Assembly (NCBI GenBank): GCA_020073525.1
Contig: JAIQFA010000003.1
Span: 1-64,000 of the forward strand
Origin: Terriglobia bacterium
GTDB lineage: Bacteria; Acidobacteriota; Terriglobia; Terriglobales; Acidobacteriaceae
DNA length: 64,000 nucleotides
Direction: 5' to 3'
Within the stretch, counting starts at the first letter, position 1. Each line of letters begins with the position of its first letter. Below the pieces are notes generated by a model. The model saw only the letters and a list, made by a program, of their open reading frames with translations, made no database searches and was not told the DNA's origin. The position numbers and the translations under genes are program-made. This document shows positions 17,756 to 26,913 of the stretch, piece by piece.

Positions 17756-17862
17756 TGCAGAAATCAAAAGTCAAATTGCAGAAGTGAACCCGTTGGTTTC
17801 CACCAATACGGCTGGAGGCAAAGGGCTTTGCTTCTGCAATCTGACTTCTAACTTCTGCAATG
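17756..17862. repeat. Hairpin repeat of the 'AAAAGTCAAATTGCAGAAGTGAA' family, copy 1
   Basis: The left arm (TCAAAAGTCAAATTGCAGAA) begins at 17764. The right arm with CTTCTGCAATCTGACTTCTAA runs from 17831 to about 17862. The arms are imperfect inverted copies around a roughly 45-base variable centre. A second copy of the same design is at 49511-49620. It fills the gap between gcvH and gcvPA. Confidence 0.65.
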
Positions 17863-17866
17863 TTTT

Positions 17867-18247
17867 TCAGTGTCCCGCCTCTTCGCTGACAAACTTGTCG
17901 TAGTCCGGCGCCGAAAGCAGCGCATTCATCTCGGACGGATCCTTCACTCTGATCTTGACCATCCAGGCGCCATGCGCGTCCTTGTTTACTTGCTCAGGAG
18001 CAGTGGCAAGACTTTCATTGACACCGGTCACGGTCCCCGAAACCGGTGCAAACAAATCCGAGACGGCCTTCACCGACTCCACTGTGCCGAAAGTCTTTCC
18101 CGCGGTGATCTCTGTACCCACTTTGGGCAGCTCGACGAATACGATATCGCCGAGCGAATCCTGCGCATGGTTCGTAATGCCGATCGTGCCATCGGCGGTG
18201 ATCCACTCATGTTCTTTTGTATATTTGCGGTCAGTTGGGTAAGGCAT
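17867..18247 (-). CDS. gcvH: Glycine cleavage system H protein
   Basis: The 126-residue protein is full length. It carries the lipoyl group that shuttles the aminomethyl intermediate between the P, T and L proteins. The lipoylated lysine is K60 in GTVESVKAVSDLFAPVSG. KYTKEHEWI near the start and SLGDIVFVELPKVG are family signatures. It sits between gcvT and gcvPA on the same strand, which completes the T-H-PA-PB order; the L-protein (lipoamide dehydrogenase) is not in the window. Confidence 0.97.
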   Translation of the reverse strand: MPYPTDRKYTKEHEWITADGTIGITNHAQDSLGDIVFVELPKVGTEITAGKTFGTVESVKAVSDLFAPVSGTVTGVNESLATAPEQVNKDAHGAWMVKIRVKDPSEMNALLSAPDYDKFVSEEAGH

Positions 18248-18250
18248 ATC

Positions 18251-18318
18251 GGCTCTTGGCTCCTGGCTTCTAGCTCTCAGCTTTTCCTCGTGAACCTTCG
18301 TGTCCTTGGTGGTTCACG
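18251..18318. repeat. Two dispersed repeats between gcvT and gcvH
   Basis: A word-like repeat (CTTGGCTCCTGGCTTCTAGC, 18255-18274) is followed by a copy of the ACCAC-AAGG element (18287-18318: CTCGTGAACCTTCGTG then TCCTTGGTGGTTCACG). The gcvT stop codon TGA (18314-18316 on the minus strand) lies inside the second repeat. Confidence 0.65.
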
Positions 18319-19459
18319 CCTTTTTCGGACGCTTATAAAAAGGCGTCGGTATGATTTTCGCTTTAACACCCTGTCCGCGGATGTCCACTTTCACCATAGT
18401 TCCCACCGCGGCCTGTGCGGGCGGAACATAGGCCAAGGCAATATTCTTCTTCAGGAATGGCGCTGGAGAACCGCTGGTGACGTAGCCAATCTGGCCGCGC
18501 TCGTCCAGAACCTTGTATCCGTCGCGCGCGATTCCGCGATCGACCATCTCCAGCCCAACCAGCGTTTTCTTCACGCCCTCGGCTTTCGCCTTCTCCAGCG
18601 CGGTGCGGCCAATAAAGTCGGGCTTCTCCATCTTGCAGAAACGATCCAGTCCCGCTTCCCACACATTGATCGTGTCCGAGATCTCGTGTCCGTAGAGCGG
18701 CAGCTTGCCTTCCAGTCGGAGCGTGTTGCGGGCACCCAATCCACAGGGAACCGCACCAAATTCCTTTCCCGCCTCCAGAATCGCGTGCCACACCCGCGCG
18801 CTGGTCGCTTCGTCCGCTGGGATGTAAATCTCGAACCCGTCTTCGGCGGTATAGCCCGTGCGGCCCATCAAGATATTTTTGAGGCCACAGACTGTCCCAC
18901 GCGTCACCCAGTAGAATTTCACCGCGCCCAGGTCGGCATCAGTCAATTTTTGCAGAACGTTCACACCCTTCGGCCCCTGAATCGCAATCTGGGTGAAGTC
19001 GTCGGAGAGATGCTCGACCGCGCAGTCAAACTGCCGCGTATTGTCGCGTACCCAGTTGAAATCTTTCTCGCGGGTGCCAGCGTTAATCACGAGCAGATAC
19101 TCATCCTCGCCGAGGCGGTGGACGATCACATCGTCAACGAAAGTTCCCTGCGGATAGAGCAGCGCCGAATACTGCGCCTGCCCGATCGCCAACCGGGACG
19201 CGTCATTCATCGAGACATGCTGCACGGCGGCCAGCGCCCCGGGCCCGGCCAGACGAATATCTCCCATGTGGCTGACGTCAAAAATGCCGACGCCCGTGCG
19301 CACCGCCATATGCTCGGCGACAATGCCGCAGCCGATCGCCGCAGGGTATTCCACCGGCATGTCCCAGCCGTTAAACTCGACCATCTTCGCGCCCATCTGG
19401 CGGTGGACAGCGTTCAGCGCGGTCTTGCGGACAATAGGTATTGTTTCGACTACGGACAA
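18314..19459 (-). CDS. gcvT: Aminomethyltransferase (glycine cleavage T protein)
   Basis: The 381-residue protein transfers the methylene group from aminomethyl-lipoyl-GcvH to tetrahydrofolate and releases ammonia. Signatures include MVEFNGWDMPVEYP, GIFDVSHMGDIRL, the folate-binding NDASRLAIGQAQYSALLYPQ and YTAEDGFEIYIP. Translation probably starts at TTG 19459, since GAGG lies six bases upstream and no ATG precedes the conserved N-terminus. It is the first gene of the gcv operon. The 286-base space upstream holds no obvious glycine riboswitch. Confidence 0.95.
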   Translation of the reverse strand: MSVVETIPIVRKTALNAVHRQMGAKMVEFNGWDMPVEYPAAIGCGIVAEHMAVRTGVGIFDVSHMGDIRLAGPGALAAVQHVSMNDASRLAIGQAQYSALLYPQGTFVDDVIVHRLGEDEYLLVINAGTREKDFNWVRDNTRQFDCAVEHLSDDFTQIAIQGPKGVNVLQKLTDADLGAVKFYWVTRGTVCGLKNILMGRTGYTAEDGFEIYIPADEATSARVWHAILEAGKEFGAVPCGLGARNTLRLEGKLPLYGHEISDTINVWEAGLDRFCKMEKPDFIGRTALEKAKAEGVKKTLVGLEMVDRGIARDGYKVLDERGQIGYVTSGSPAPFLKKNIALAYVPPAQAAVGTMVKVDIRGQGVKAKIIPTPFYKRPKKA

Positions 19460-19745
19460 GAAGGACCTCGATCAGACATCTCTCCGACAGTGGCTGGGCT
19501 GGCGGAATCTGGGACCTATTAACTTAACATCCGAGCAGGGAGGGCGGCAAACGTGAGATCCGGACTGAGGAATCGGTCAATGCTCTTGAAACAGCACCTG
19601 AAATCTTCAAATGGCTGCCGAAAATATTCTTCCGCTGCATGAGGGTATTGGCGGCGGGATGCCGCTTATAGGGTAGGACGAGATTGATTCCGAATCGGTA
19701 GGAGAATCGCTCGTTACTACCAACAGATTCGGAAGGACATCCATC

Positions 19746-20606
19746 ATGAAGCGCAGCCATTTCCTCAAGACTGTCGGCCAGGCATTCCTGGTCGTTCTAA
19801 TCCTGGCCGCTGGCCAGGCCTTTGCCAAAACGATCGCTCTCAACCAGCCCCAGGGGCTTGCGGTGGACGCGAAGGGGAATCTCTATGTCGCGAACTTCGC
19901 CGGAAACCAGATCCTCGTCTACAACCCCAGCTATGTGCAGCAAACGAAGAAGAACATCTCGACGAACATAAGTTATCCGACGGGCGTGGCGTTCGACCGC
20001 GACGGCGATCTCTTCGTTTCCAACGCCGGAACCTGGAGTATCACCAAATACACGCCTGCGGGAGTCCAGACGACGGCGGCAACCATTACCAACGGAGTGC
20101 AGTACCCAACCGCCGTTGCGGTAGATGCTCTCAACGATGTGTTTGTCATCAACGACTTTCAGACGTACAATGTGTACGATTCGACGGGATCGATGATTGC
20201 CAGCAATATGACCACCGAGGTTGTCAATACCATTGCAACGCATGGCGAGTGGACTGTGGTGGGATTTCAAAATAGCGCCTACACGGTGGATCTGGCAGGG
20301 CCGATTTTGGCAAACATTTTCCGTTACTTTGCGGTGCACACGCAGGCGGCCACCGCCGCCGCGATCGATGACAGCGGCAACGCTTATGTGGGCTCGGTTT
20401 CATCCAGCGGGGATAAGGCACTGGTCATGATCCCACCGGCCTCCCAGTTTGCGGGGAATTCGATTAGCCTCACGTACGCGCCGGCGGGCGTCGCAGTCGA
20501 CTCCGTTCGCGGCCGTGCCTACGTGTCGAACTCCACGGGGAACAAAATTGAGGTGTACTCAATCGCTGGAAGCAATTACGGCACTCTACTCACTACCATT
20601 CAGTAA
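19746..20606 (+). CDS. Secreted NHL/SMP-30-like beta-propeller protein
   Basis: The 286-residue protein has a signal peptide (FLVVLILAAGQAFAK) and repeated propeller blades. Each blade carries a pattern such as PQGLAVDAKGNLYVANFAGN, PTGVAFDRDGDLFVSNAG, PTAVAVDALNDVFVIND or PAGVAVDSVRGRAYVSNSTG. Such six-bladed propellers bind ligands or act as scaffolds in the periplasm or on the surface; no catalytic residues can be assigned. GGAAGG lies about 10 bases before the ATG. It appears to be transcribed alone. Confidence 0.8.
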   Translation: MKRSHFLKTVGQAFLVVLILAAGQAFAKTIALNQPQGLAVDAKGNLYVANFAGNQILVYNPSYVQQTKKNISTNISYPTGVAFDRDGDLFVSNAGTWSITKYTPAGVQTTAATITNGVQYPTAVAVDALNDVFVINDFQTYNVYDSTGSMIASNMTTEVVNTIATHGEWTVVGFQNSAYTVDLAGPILANIFRYFAVHTQAATAAAIDDSGNAYVGSVSSSGDKALVMIPPASQFAGNSISLTYAPAGVAVDSVRGRAYVSNSTGNKIEVYSIAGSNYGTLLTTIQ

Positions 20607-20738
20607 GACGAATCGGCAGGACTCGATTTCATCGAGCCGGCTTGGACGTCCGAGAAATCGGAGGGACCAAGCCGGGAATGCCTTTCAGGTGACCTCGGTT
20701 ATGTTCCCTCTCGACCTTGGCCAAACTAGACTCTAGCC

Positions 20739-20921
20739 ATGTCCTCGAAACCAGGCCTGAGTCGTGTCTGCTGCGCCCAATGCGAACAGCCGGAAGATCG
20801 TTGTATGTGCGAGAAGTTCTGCGTGTTCTGCCAATCTCAACTCGACGTTCGCCTCTGCACCGACGGCCTCATGTATTGCGAAGCTTGCCGCCAGGCCTGC
20901 GACTACAAACCGGTTAGCTGA
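20739..20921 (+). CDS. Small cysteine-rich protein, probable zinc ribbon
   Basis: This 60-residue protein has eleven cysteines arranged mostly as CxxC-type pairs (CCAQCEQ, CMCEKFCVFC, then CTDGLMYCEACRQAC). The spacing suggests two structural zinc sites. The function is not recognised. The even cysteine spacing and sense composition make it more likely real than chance. It converges on the small membrane protein gene at 20928-21185, with only six bases between their stop codons. Confidence 0.6.
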   Translation: MSSKPGLSRVCCAQCEQPEDRCMCEKFCVFCQSQLDVRLCTDGLMYCEACRQACDYKPVS

Positions 20922-20927
20922 ATCAAC

Positions 20928-21185
20928 CTAGAAACCAGACCGCTTCTTTCGCGCAGAGTTTCTCGGCGGCGAGTCCCATACCCTTGGCCAGTTCATGACG
21001 GCACCGAGAACGGCGACCGTTCCAAGCACTAAAGCAACGGGTCCAAAAACCAGTCCGCCACACCAATTCCTGTACGAGAAACCATAGGCGGCTTGGGAAC
21101 TGTACAGACCCGCCGCCAAGATCAGTATTCCGACGATGCCACATCCAAGCCGCTTCAGCTTGGACAAACCAGATCCTCTGAACAT
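20928..21185 (-). CDS. Small two-helix membrane protein, unknown
   Basis: The 85-residue protein has two hydrophobic helices (GCGIVGILILAAGLYSSQA and GGLVFGPVALVLGTVAVLGA) and a basic tail (RNSARKKRSGF). No family is recognised. It lies seven bases upstream of the methylmalonyl-CoA mutase gene's stop on the same strand, so it may be co-transcribed with whatever lies further upstream. It is kept because of its clear membrane topology and tight packing. Confidence 0.5.
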   Translation of the reverse strand: MFRGSGLSKLKRLGCGIVGILILAAGLYSSQAAYGFSYRNWCGGLVFGPVALVLGTVAVLGAVMNWPRVWDSPPRNSARKKRSGF

Positions 21186-21191
21186 GCGACC

Positions 21192-22823
21192 TCAGATTAC
21201 GACCGCTTCCTTATACTCCCCGTAGATCTTCCGCATCGCGTCGGAAATCTCGCCGACTGTGGCATTGGCCTCAACGGCTGTCAATATCCGAGGCATGAGA
21301 TTGTCTCCCGAGCGCGCCGTATCTTCGACCGCCCGGATCGCGGCTTTCCAGGTTTCAGCGTTGCGCTTGGCTCGCACCGCCCGCAGTCGCTCGACTTGCT
21401 TCGGTTCGAGCGCCGGGTCAATCCGCTGAATCGGCACCGCGTGCTCTTGTTCCACGTGGAATCGGTTCACGCCGACGACCACCGCCTCCTGATGATCGAC
21501 CGCCTGCTGATATTCGTAGGCCGCATTCTGGATTTCCTGCTGCACGTATCCGCGTTCGATCGCCTTCAGCATGCCGCCCATGGCTTCGATTTTTTCCAGG
21601 TAATCGACGGCCCGCTTTTCGATTTCGCTGGTCAGCGATTCGACGTAATAAGATCCCGCCAGCGGATCGACCGTCTGCGGCACTCCGGACTCGAACGCGA
21701 TCACCTGCTGCGTGCGCAATGCGATGCGTGCCGATGCTTCGGTCGGCAACGCCAGCGCCTCGTCAAACGAATTCGTGTGCAGAGACTGCGTCCCGCCGAG
21801 CACCGCCGCCATGGCCTGGATCGCGGTCCGCACAATGTTGTTCTCCGGCTGCTGCGCCGTCAGCGTGGACCCGGCTGTCTGCGTGTGGAAACGCAGCATC
21901 CACGACTTTGGGTTCTTCGCCTTGAACTTGTCGCGCATGATCTTCGCCCACATGCGGCGCGCGGCGCGAAATTTCGCAACCTCCTCCAGAAAATTACTGT
22001 GGGCATTGAAGAAGAAAGAGAGCCGCGGCGCGAACTTGTCGACATCGAGCCCCGCGCGAATCGCCGCTTCCACGTAGGCAATGCCATTGCCCAGCGTGAA
22101 CGCGACTTCCTGCACTGCCGTCGATCCTGCCTCGCGCATGTGATAGCCCGAGATCGAGATCGTATTCCACTCCGGCACATTCTCATTGGCCCAGGCAAAA
22201 ACGTCGGTGATGATGCGCATCGCCTGCTGCGGCGGGTAGATGTAAGTTCCGCGCGCAATGTATTCCTTGAGCACATCGTTTTGCACAGTGCCCGAGAGCT
22301 TGCGGATATCCCGGCCCTGCCGCCGCGCCACGGCGACGTATAACGCGAGCAGGATGGAAGCCGTGGCATTGATGGTCATGGAGGTGGAAATTGCGGTCAG
22401 ATCAATGCCGTCGAACAGCCGTTGCATGTCTTCGATGGAATCAATTGCCACGCCGACCTTGCCAACTTCTCCCACGGCCAGCGGGTTGTCCGAATCGAGC
22501 CCGATCTGCGTCGGCAAGTCGAATGCCACCGATAGTCCCGTTGTCCCGTTCGCCAGCAGGTACTTGTAGCGCTTGTTCGATTCCTCGGCATCGCCCATGC
22601 CCGCGTACTGCCGCATCGTCCAGAGACGACCCCGGAACATGGTGGCCTGCACGCCGCGGGTATAGGGAAACTCGCCAGGAAATCCCACATCGCGCTTGTA
22701 GTCCCAGGCGGCAAGATCAGCGGGAGTGTAAAGGGGGCGTACCGGGATATGAGAAGAAGTTTCGACACTGGGGGGAGTGGCTGCTCGCTTGGGTTCGGAT
22801 TCGGGCGTTTTGATTTGCGTCAC
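21192..22823 (-). CDS. Methylmalonyl-CoA mutase family, large (catalytic) subunit
   Basis: The 543-residue protein is the TIM-barrel catalytic part of a B12-dependent acyl-CoA mutase. Motifs include [57 protein letters not shown] (active-site histidine), [20 protein letters not shown] and [10 protein letters not shown]. The cobalamin-binding domain (DxHxxG) is absent, so a separate small subunit must supply B12; none is in the window. Methylmalonyl-CoA and isobutyryl-CoA type mutases cannot be told apart here. The start is GTG 22823. Links to the thiolase/acyl-CoA dehydrogenase locus are only thematic. Confidence 0.93.
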   Translation of the reverse strand: MTQIKTPESEPKRAATPPSVETSSHIPVRPLYTPADLAAWDYKRDVGFPGEFPYTRGVQATMFRGRLWTMRQYAGMGDAEESNKRYKYLLANGTTGLSVAFDLPTQIGLDSDNPLAVGEVGKVGVAIDSIEDMQRLFDGIDLTAISTSMTINATASILLALYVAVARRQGRDIRKLSGTVQNDVLKEYIARGTYIYPPQQAMRIITDVFAWANENVPEWNTISISGYHMREAGSTAVQEVAFTLGNGIAYVEAAIRAGLDVDKFAPRLSFFFNAHSNFLEEVAKFRAARRMWAKIMRDKFKAKNPKSWMLRFHTQTAGSTLTAQQPENNIVRTAIQAMAAVLGGTQSLHTNSFDEALALPTEASARIALRTQQVIAFESGVPQTVDPLAGSYYVESLTSEIEKRAVDYLEKIEAMGGMLKAIERGYVQQEIQNAAYEYQQAVDHQEAVVVGVNRFHVEQEHAVPIQRIDPALEPKQVERLRAVRAKRNAETWKAAIRAVEDTARSGDNLMPRILTAVEANATVGEISDAMRKIYGEYKEAVVI

Positions 22824-22887
22824 GTGTTTTCTGCCCTTCTCGGCGCTCTCGGCGTCTCTGCGGTTGCAGGTTTTGGCCCGTAGCCTT

Positions 22888-23229
22888 CTAGTTCTTGGCT
22901 CTTCGCCTCACCCGCCAGAATGAACTCAGCCCGAACCACGCGAATGATACCGTGAAGCATACGGCGAGGATCAACCGTCCCGGGCCCGTCGCTTGGCCGG
23001 ACTGGTACTTTCCGTATTCCCGGACGCCAGCCATGGCTCCAATTGCGGCAATCGCCAAGAACGTGAACCCAGTCACTTCCAGCCAGAGCTGGTGCAGCAC
23101 CTGACCAAAGGAGCGGGCTGTCGCGCGGACGCCAGCCAACGCCGCCCGGCCCATCCGGCTGTGTCCTACCATGTTGCCGGCCACACGCAAAATCAGCTTG
23201 GCTTTTTTCACCGTCTGGCCGTCGATCAT
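22888..23229 (-). CDS. Unknown membrane protein
   Basis: The 113-residue protein has a basic, cytoplasmic-looking N-terminal half ([20 protein letters not shown]) and two transmembrane helices ([19 protein letters not shown] and [19 protein letters not shown]), ending in RVRRRAKN. No family is recognised. It diverges from the small acidic gene at 23329. Confidence 0.55.
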   Translation of the reverse strand: MIDGQTVKKAKLILRVAGNMVGHSRMGRAALAGVRATARSFGQVLHQLWLEVTGFTFLAIAAIGAMAGVREYGKYQSGQATGPGRLILAVCFTVSFAWFGLSSFWRVRRRAKN

Positions 23230-23328
23230 TTGTCGATTTTAGCAGCGGCCGGGCGTACAATGACCATGGGTGGGATCACCAACACTTGTGATGTCCCCCA
23301 TCAGCGGCGTCCGATTCCAGGGGGACTC

Positions 23329-23619
23329 GTGGATCAGCAACTGAAGCAACTCATGAAGGAACTCGGAGAAGCGATCAACGAATCTCTTTCCGATTCCGAA
23401 CAGATCGCCGAAGTCGTGGCTCGAATCAAGGAAGGCGGCTACGACATCTTTCTGGTTCTAGAAGCCACCATCGGCGTCAGCAAGCAGGGCGAGCACACCA
23501 CCGACAAGACCTCTCTGGTCTCCACTCTCAGCACCAATGCCGAGCTCAAAATCAGCGATCAGGATCTGAAGTTTCTGAAGTCCCTCCGCATCAAGATCGA
23601 CGACGAAGACGAGGAATAG
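23329..23619 (+). CDS. Small acidic protein, unknown
   Basis: The 96-residue protein starts at GTG 23329 with AGGGGG four bases before it. The N-terminal half is helical (LKQLMKELGEAINESLSDSE), the middle reads EGGYDIFLVLEATIGVSKQG, and it ends in the acidic IKIDDEDEE. No family is recognised. An in-frame extension upstream is possible but has no better start signal. Confidence 0.6.
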   Translation: MDQQLKQLMKELGEAINESLSDSEQIAEVVARIKEGGYDIFLVLEATIGVSKQGEHTTDKTSLVSTLSTNAELKISDQDLKFLKSLRIKIDDEDEE

Positions 23620-23992
23620 CTCGCTGCTGCCCCGCTTCACTCGACTGGAAAGCCGAGGGCGGCTGTCACTCCGTGAGTTGCCGCTCTGCCGGCATCCAGG
23701 CAAAATCTTCCGGCATCCCACAAAATTTTCCCTTTCCTAGACCTTCCCCTAATAGGAAAAACCTTGCAGGTACCCTCTTTCGCTCTGTTAGAATGTGTTT
23801 TTCCCCATGTAAGTCGTCGCTTAGCAGCATCTTAAGAATGGAGAAGCGTCGCCGAAAATGGCCTTCGGCGTGCACTCCAAGGTTTAGAAGTGTCGTTCCT
23901 CAACCCGTCTCCCGCAGTCGTTAGGCTTGCTGTTTCAGGGGACCGACCCTTCTTTCGGAAACGCTAAGCAGATCGTTCATGAGGTGCCGAAC
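23620..23992. other. Intergenic region before the TonB-like gene
   Basis: This 373-base space has no convincing gene. One weak promoter candidate is TTGCAG (23764-23769) and TAGAAT (23789-23794), but the 19-base spacing is long. GAGG at 23981-23984 is the ribosome site for the next gene. Confidence 0.4.
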
Positions 23993-25045
23993 ATGGATTC
24001 CCAGCCTTTACAATTGACCCTAGGCCTTCTTCCCGAGCCTCGTACCCGTTGGGAAAGGTTCGTTTTCAGCTTCGGCGTGCAGTCGGTCGTCGTCGCGTTT
24101 TTCGTAGTCGCAGCGATCGCGTATCCCGAAGTTTTGGTATTGCCGATCCACGACTACCACTTCGTCAGCCTGGTTAGTACACCGCCCCCGGTTCCGCAGG
24201 CCCCGGCGCCGGTCAAACATTTTCCCGTTCCGACACCCAAGATCACCGAACCGGCAGCACCGCGTCCTGAAGCCATGCGCGTGCCTGCCGAGTTGGTCCA
24301 GAAGAAGCTTCCCGTGCCCGAGGAACAGGCACCCAAAGTGACGCTGGCGGCCAAGAAGGAACTCCTGCCGGATACGAAGCCGATGATCCCCCGGCCTCCG
24401 GTCAAGACGAATGTGTTCTCCAATGGAAGCTCGGCAACGCCCACCATGGCGGCCGCGCCGTCAAAAGTACAAACAGGTGGTTTCGGCGATCCCAATGGCG
24501 TGCCAGCGTCCGACCCTCACGGCCGTCCGGTCACGATCGCGCAGGCGGGCTCGTATGATCTGCCCTACGGTCCCGGTTCCGGGAACGGCACCGGAGGCTC
24601 GCATGGCGCAAAGGGTGTGGTCGCCAGCACCGGTTTTGGCAGCGGTGTGGCCACCGGCAACAGTTCCGGCCCGATTTCTGGGTCGCGCGGTACAGTCCGC
24701 CAAGGCGGCTTCGGAGACGCCGACGTGGTCACGACTTCTCAGCCCAAAGCCAAGCCGGTGGAGGCCGTAGTCAAGACGTTACCTGCCGAAATCACATTCA
24801 AGCCCCGTCCGGTTTACACTGATGAAGGACGCCAGCTCAAGATTGAGGGTGAGGTTCTGCTCGACGTGGTCTTTTCCGCGAACGGGCAGATTCGCATCGT
24901 AAGAGTCATGCGCGGTCTCGGTCACGGGCTGGATGAATCGGCGGTTCGCGCCGCGGAGAAGATTCAGTTCAAGCCCGCCCTGCGGGACGGCCAGCCCGCT
25001 GATTTTGAGGCGGTATTGCACATTGTGTTTCAGCTCGCGTCGTAG
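23993..25045 (+). CDS. TonB family energy-transducer-like protein
   Basis: The 350-residue protein has a short cytoplasmic N-terminus, one membrane anchor (FGVQSVVVAFFVVAAIAYPE) and a proline-rich spacer. A Gly/Ser-rich region follows (about 150-255), then a C-terminal TonB domain (PVYTDEGRQLKIEGEVLLDV with VLHIVFQLAS at the end). TonB passes proton-motive force from inner-membrane ExbBD to outer-membrane receptors; neither ExbBD nor a receptor is nearby. ATG 23993 is chosen because GAGG lies 8 bases upstream. A motif GGFGD(P/A) occurs twice in the linker. The M48 peptidase gene follows by 29 bases and is probably co-transcribed. Confidence 0.85.
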   Translation: MDSQPLQLTLGLLPEPRTRWERFVFSFGVQSVVVAFFVVAAIAYPEVLVLPIHDYHFVSLVSTPPPVPQAPAPVKHFPVPTPKITEPAAPRPEAMRVPAELVQKKLPVPEEQAPKVTLAAKKELLPDTKPMIPRPPVKTNVFSNGSSATPTMAAAPSKVQTGGFGDPNGVPASDPHGRPVTIAQAGSYDLPYGPGSGNGTGGSHGAKGVVASTGFGSGVATGNSSGPISGSRGTVRQGGFGDADVVTTSQPKAKPVEAVVKTLPAEITFKPRPVYTDEGRQLKIEGEVLLDVVFSANGQIRIVRVMRGLGHGLDESAVRAAEKIQFKPALRDGQPADFEAVLHIVFQLAS

Positions 25046-25074
25046 AGACGCATTGATTTAGCATCTCAGGTGAA

Positions 25075-26913
25075 ATGAAACAGACAAAAATGTTGCGCCC
25101 CCCATTCGCAATGCTTACGCTTTCCCTGGTCTGTTGCGCTGCGTTCGTGTTCGCCCAGACTACGCCTGCACCAACGTCGCCAGCATCGACCGCACCCGCA
25201 CAGACATCACCGGAACCGTCCGCGACGGCACCGACTGCGCCCGCACAACCTACGCCGGACCCGCAGTTGTCCACGCGCGATACCAACGTTCAACGAGCAA
25301 CGGCAGCAGCAGCCAGCTTCGACCAGGTCGTCGATCGCGCGATCGAGCGCGAACATTTCTTCACGGCGACGATGAAGCAGCTTCATCCCCTGGTGGAAAC
25401 GTATCTTCAGAATTTGAAGGAAGATAAAGACCTGGGCGCTCCCGTTCCTGCCAGCGACGTGTACTTCCTGGGCCGCCTGGATATGAGCGAAGGGACCGAC
25501 GACCGCACTTTCACCTCGCCCACCACCGCCGGACTCGGCAAACGCATGCTCAGGAAACTGAGCGACCAATTTGCCTTCAAGTTCCTTCCTCTGGGATTTG
25601 CCCAGATGGCGGTGCTCGATCAGGATTTTCAGCGCAGGTATTACGACTTTACTTTCGTCCGCCGCGAGTTCTTGGGCGAATTGCGCTGCGTCGTCATGGA
25701 CGTCGTCCCCAAGAAAGACGCCGGCAATGGCCGATTTCTCGGCCGTATCTGGATCGAAGATCAGGATTACAACATCGTCCGTTTCAACGGCACTTACTAT
25801 CCTCATCCGCGATACAGCTATTACCTCCATTTTGACAGCTGGAGGCAGAACCTCCGGCCCGGCGTCTGGCTGCCTTCGCTGATTTATTCCGAGGAGACCG
25901 ATCAAAAGAGCCGTTTGGGTCAGACCCTGCATTTCAAAGCACAGACGCGGCTCTGGGGCTACAACCTGAAAGATCTCCGCCGTAACTCGGAATTCACCGA
26001 GATTACCGTCGACGCTCCGCAGGCCGTGCAGGATCAGAGCCAGAAGGCGCAGGACGCTTCCCCCATCGAGGCCCAACGCCAATGGGAACGTCAGGCGGAA
26101 ATCAACGTCATTGACCGCCTCCAGCAGATCGGGCTGCTCGCTCCGGAAGGCGAAATCGACAAGGTGCTGCAGACCGTCGTCAACAACGTAATGGTCACCA
26201 ACAACCTCGACATTCAGCCTGAGATACGATGCCGTGTTCTCCTGACCACTCCGCTGGAGTCATTCACGATTGGCCATACCATCGTCGTGAGCCGCGGCAT
26301 GATTGACGTGTTGCCCGACGAAGCGGCCTTGGCCATGATTCTGACCCACGAACTGGCCCACATCGTCCTCGGCCATCATCTCGACACCAAGCTGGCTTTC
26401 AATGACCGCATGTTCTTTCCTGATGAGCGTACCTTCGAGCGCATGGATTTCGGGCGCGATCGCAGCGAAGAAGAAGCGGCTGACAAGAAAGCCATCGAAC
26501 TGCTGAATAACTCGCCCTACAAGGACAAACTGAGCAACGCCGGTTTGTTCCTGAAGGCGATCCAAGCGCGCGCTCCTGCGCTGAAGAACCTGATCCGGGC
26601 GCACTTGGGCGACAGCCTGCTCAACGGCGATGCCACGCGCATGTCCTCACTGATGACTTCCTCGCCGCAGTTCGACCCGAAGAAGCCCGATCAAGTCGCG
26701 GCACTGCCTCTCGGAGGCCGAGTCAAAGTCGACCCGTGGAACAATCAACTGGAGTTGATCAAGACCAAGCCGGTGGCCATCACCAATGCCGCCGATAAAA
26801 TGCCGTTTGAGGTCACGCCCTTCTTCCCGTTCCTCACCAGGCTCGACAGTGCCGCGCCAAATAAGGCGGCTCCGGCTCCGGAGAAGGCGGCGGCCGCTCC
26901 GTCAGGGAGATAA
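25075..26913 (+). CDS. Secreted M48-family metallopeptidase with an N-terminal LolA-like domain
   Basis: The 612-residue protein has a signal peptide, a Pro/Thr/Ala-rich linker (about 25-70), a beta-rich domain (about 110-330) and a C-terminal M48 peptidase. The zinc motif is HELAH with H425 and H429. The following RSEEEAADKKA supplies the expected glutamate ligand. M48 enzymes (HtpX/BepA-like) degrade misfolded envelope proteins. The middle domain, with YYDFTFVRREFLGELRCVVM and GRFLGRIWIEDQDYNIVRFN, resembles LolA-like outer-membrane lipoprotein-sorting folds; this is inferred from pattern only. It is probably in an operon with the TonB-like gene. Confidence 0.85.
   Translation: MKQTKMLRPPFAMLTLSLVCCAAFVFAQTTPAPTSPASTAPAQTSPEPSATAPTAPAQPTPDPQLSTRDTNVQRATAAAASFDQVVDRAIEREHFFTATMKQLHPLVETYLQNLKEDKDLGAPVPASDVYFLGRLDMSEGTDDRTFTSPTTAGLGKRMLRKLSDQFAFKFLPLGFAQMAVLDQDFQRRYYDFTFVRREFLGELRCVVMDVVPKKDAGNGRFLGRIWIEDQDYNIVRFNGTYYPHPRYSYYLHFDSWRQNLRPGVWLPSLIYSEETDQKSRLGQTLHFKAQTRLWGYNLKDLRRNSEFTEITVDAPQAVQDQSQKAQDASPIEAQRQWERQAEINVIDRLQQIGLLAPEGEIDKVLQTVVNNVMVTNNLDIQPEIRCRVLLTTPLESFTIGHTIVVSRGMIDVLPDEAALAMILTHELAHIVLGHHLDTKLAFNDRMFFPDERTFERMDFGRDRSEEEAADKKAIELLNNSPYKDKLSNAGLFLKAIQARAPALKNLIRAHLGDSLLNGDATRMSSLMTSSPQFDPKKPDQVAALPLGGRVKVDPWNNQLELIKTKPVAITNAADKMPFEVTPFFPFLTRLDSAAPNKAAPAPEKAAAAPSGR

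Noticed and set aside
17870-19522. Long plus-strand frame of 550 codons
   Set aside because: It is antisense to gcvH and gcvT, has no ribosome site or domain, and arises from the GC-rich codon pattern of those genes.
19460-19745. Glycine riboswitch before gcvT
   Set aside because: The conserved glycine-aptamer blocks and tandem structure were not found in this leader. Only a GAGG ribosome site is clear.
21093-22343. Plus-strand frame of 416 codons
   Set aside because: It is antisense to the methylmalonyl-CoA mutase gene and rich in Arg/His, as expected of a shadow frame.
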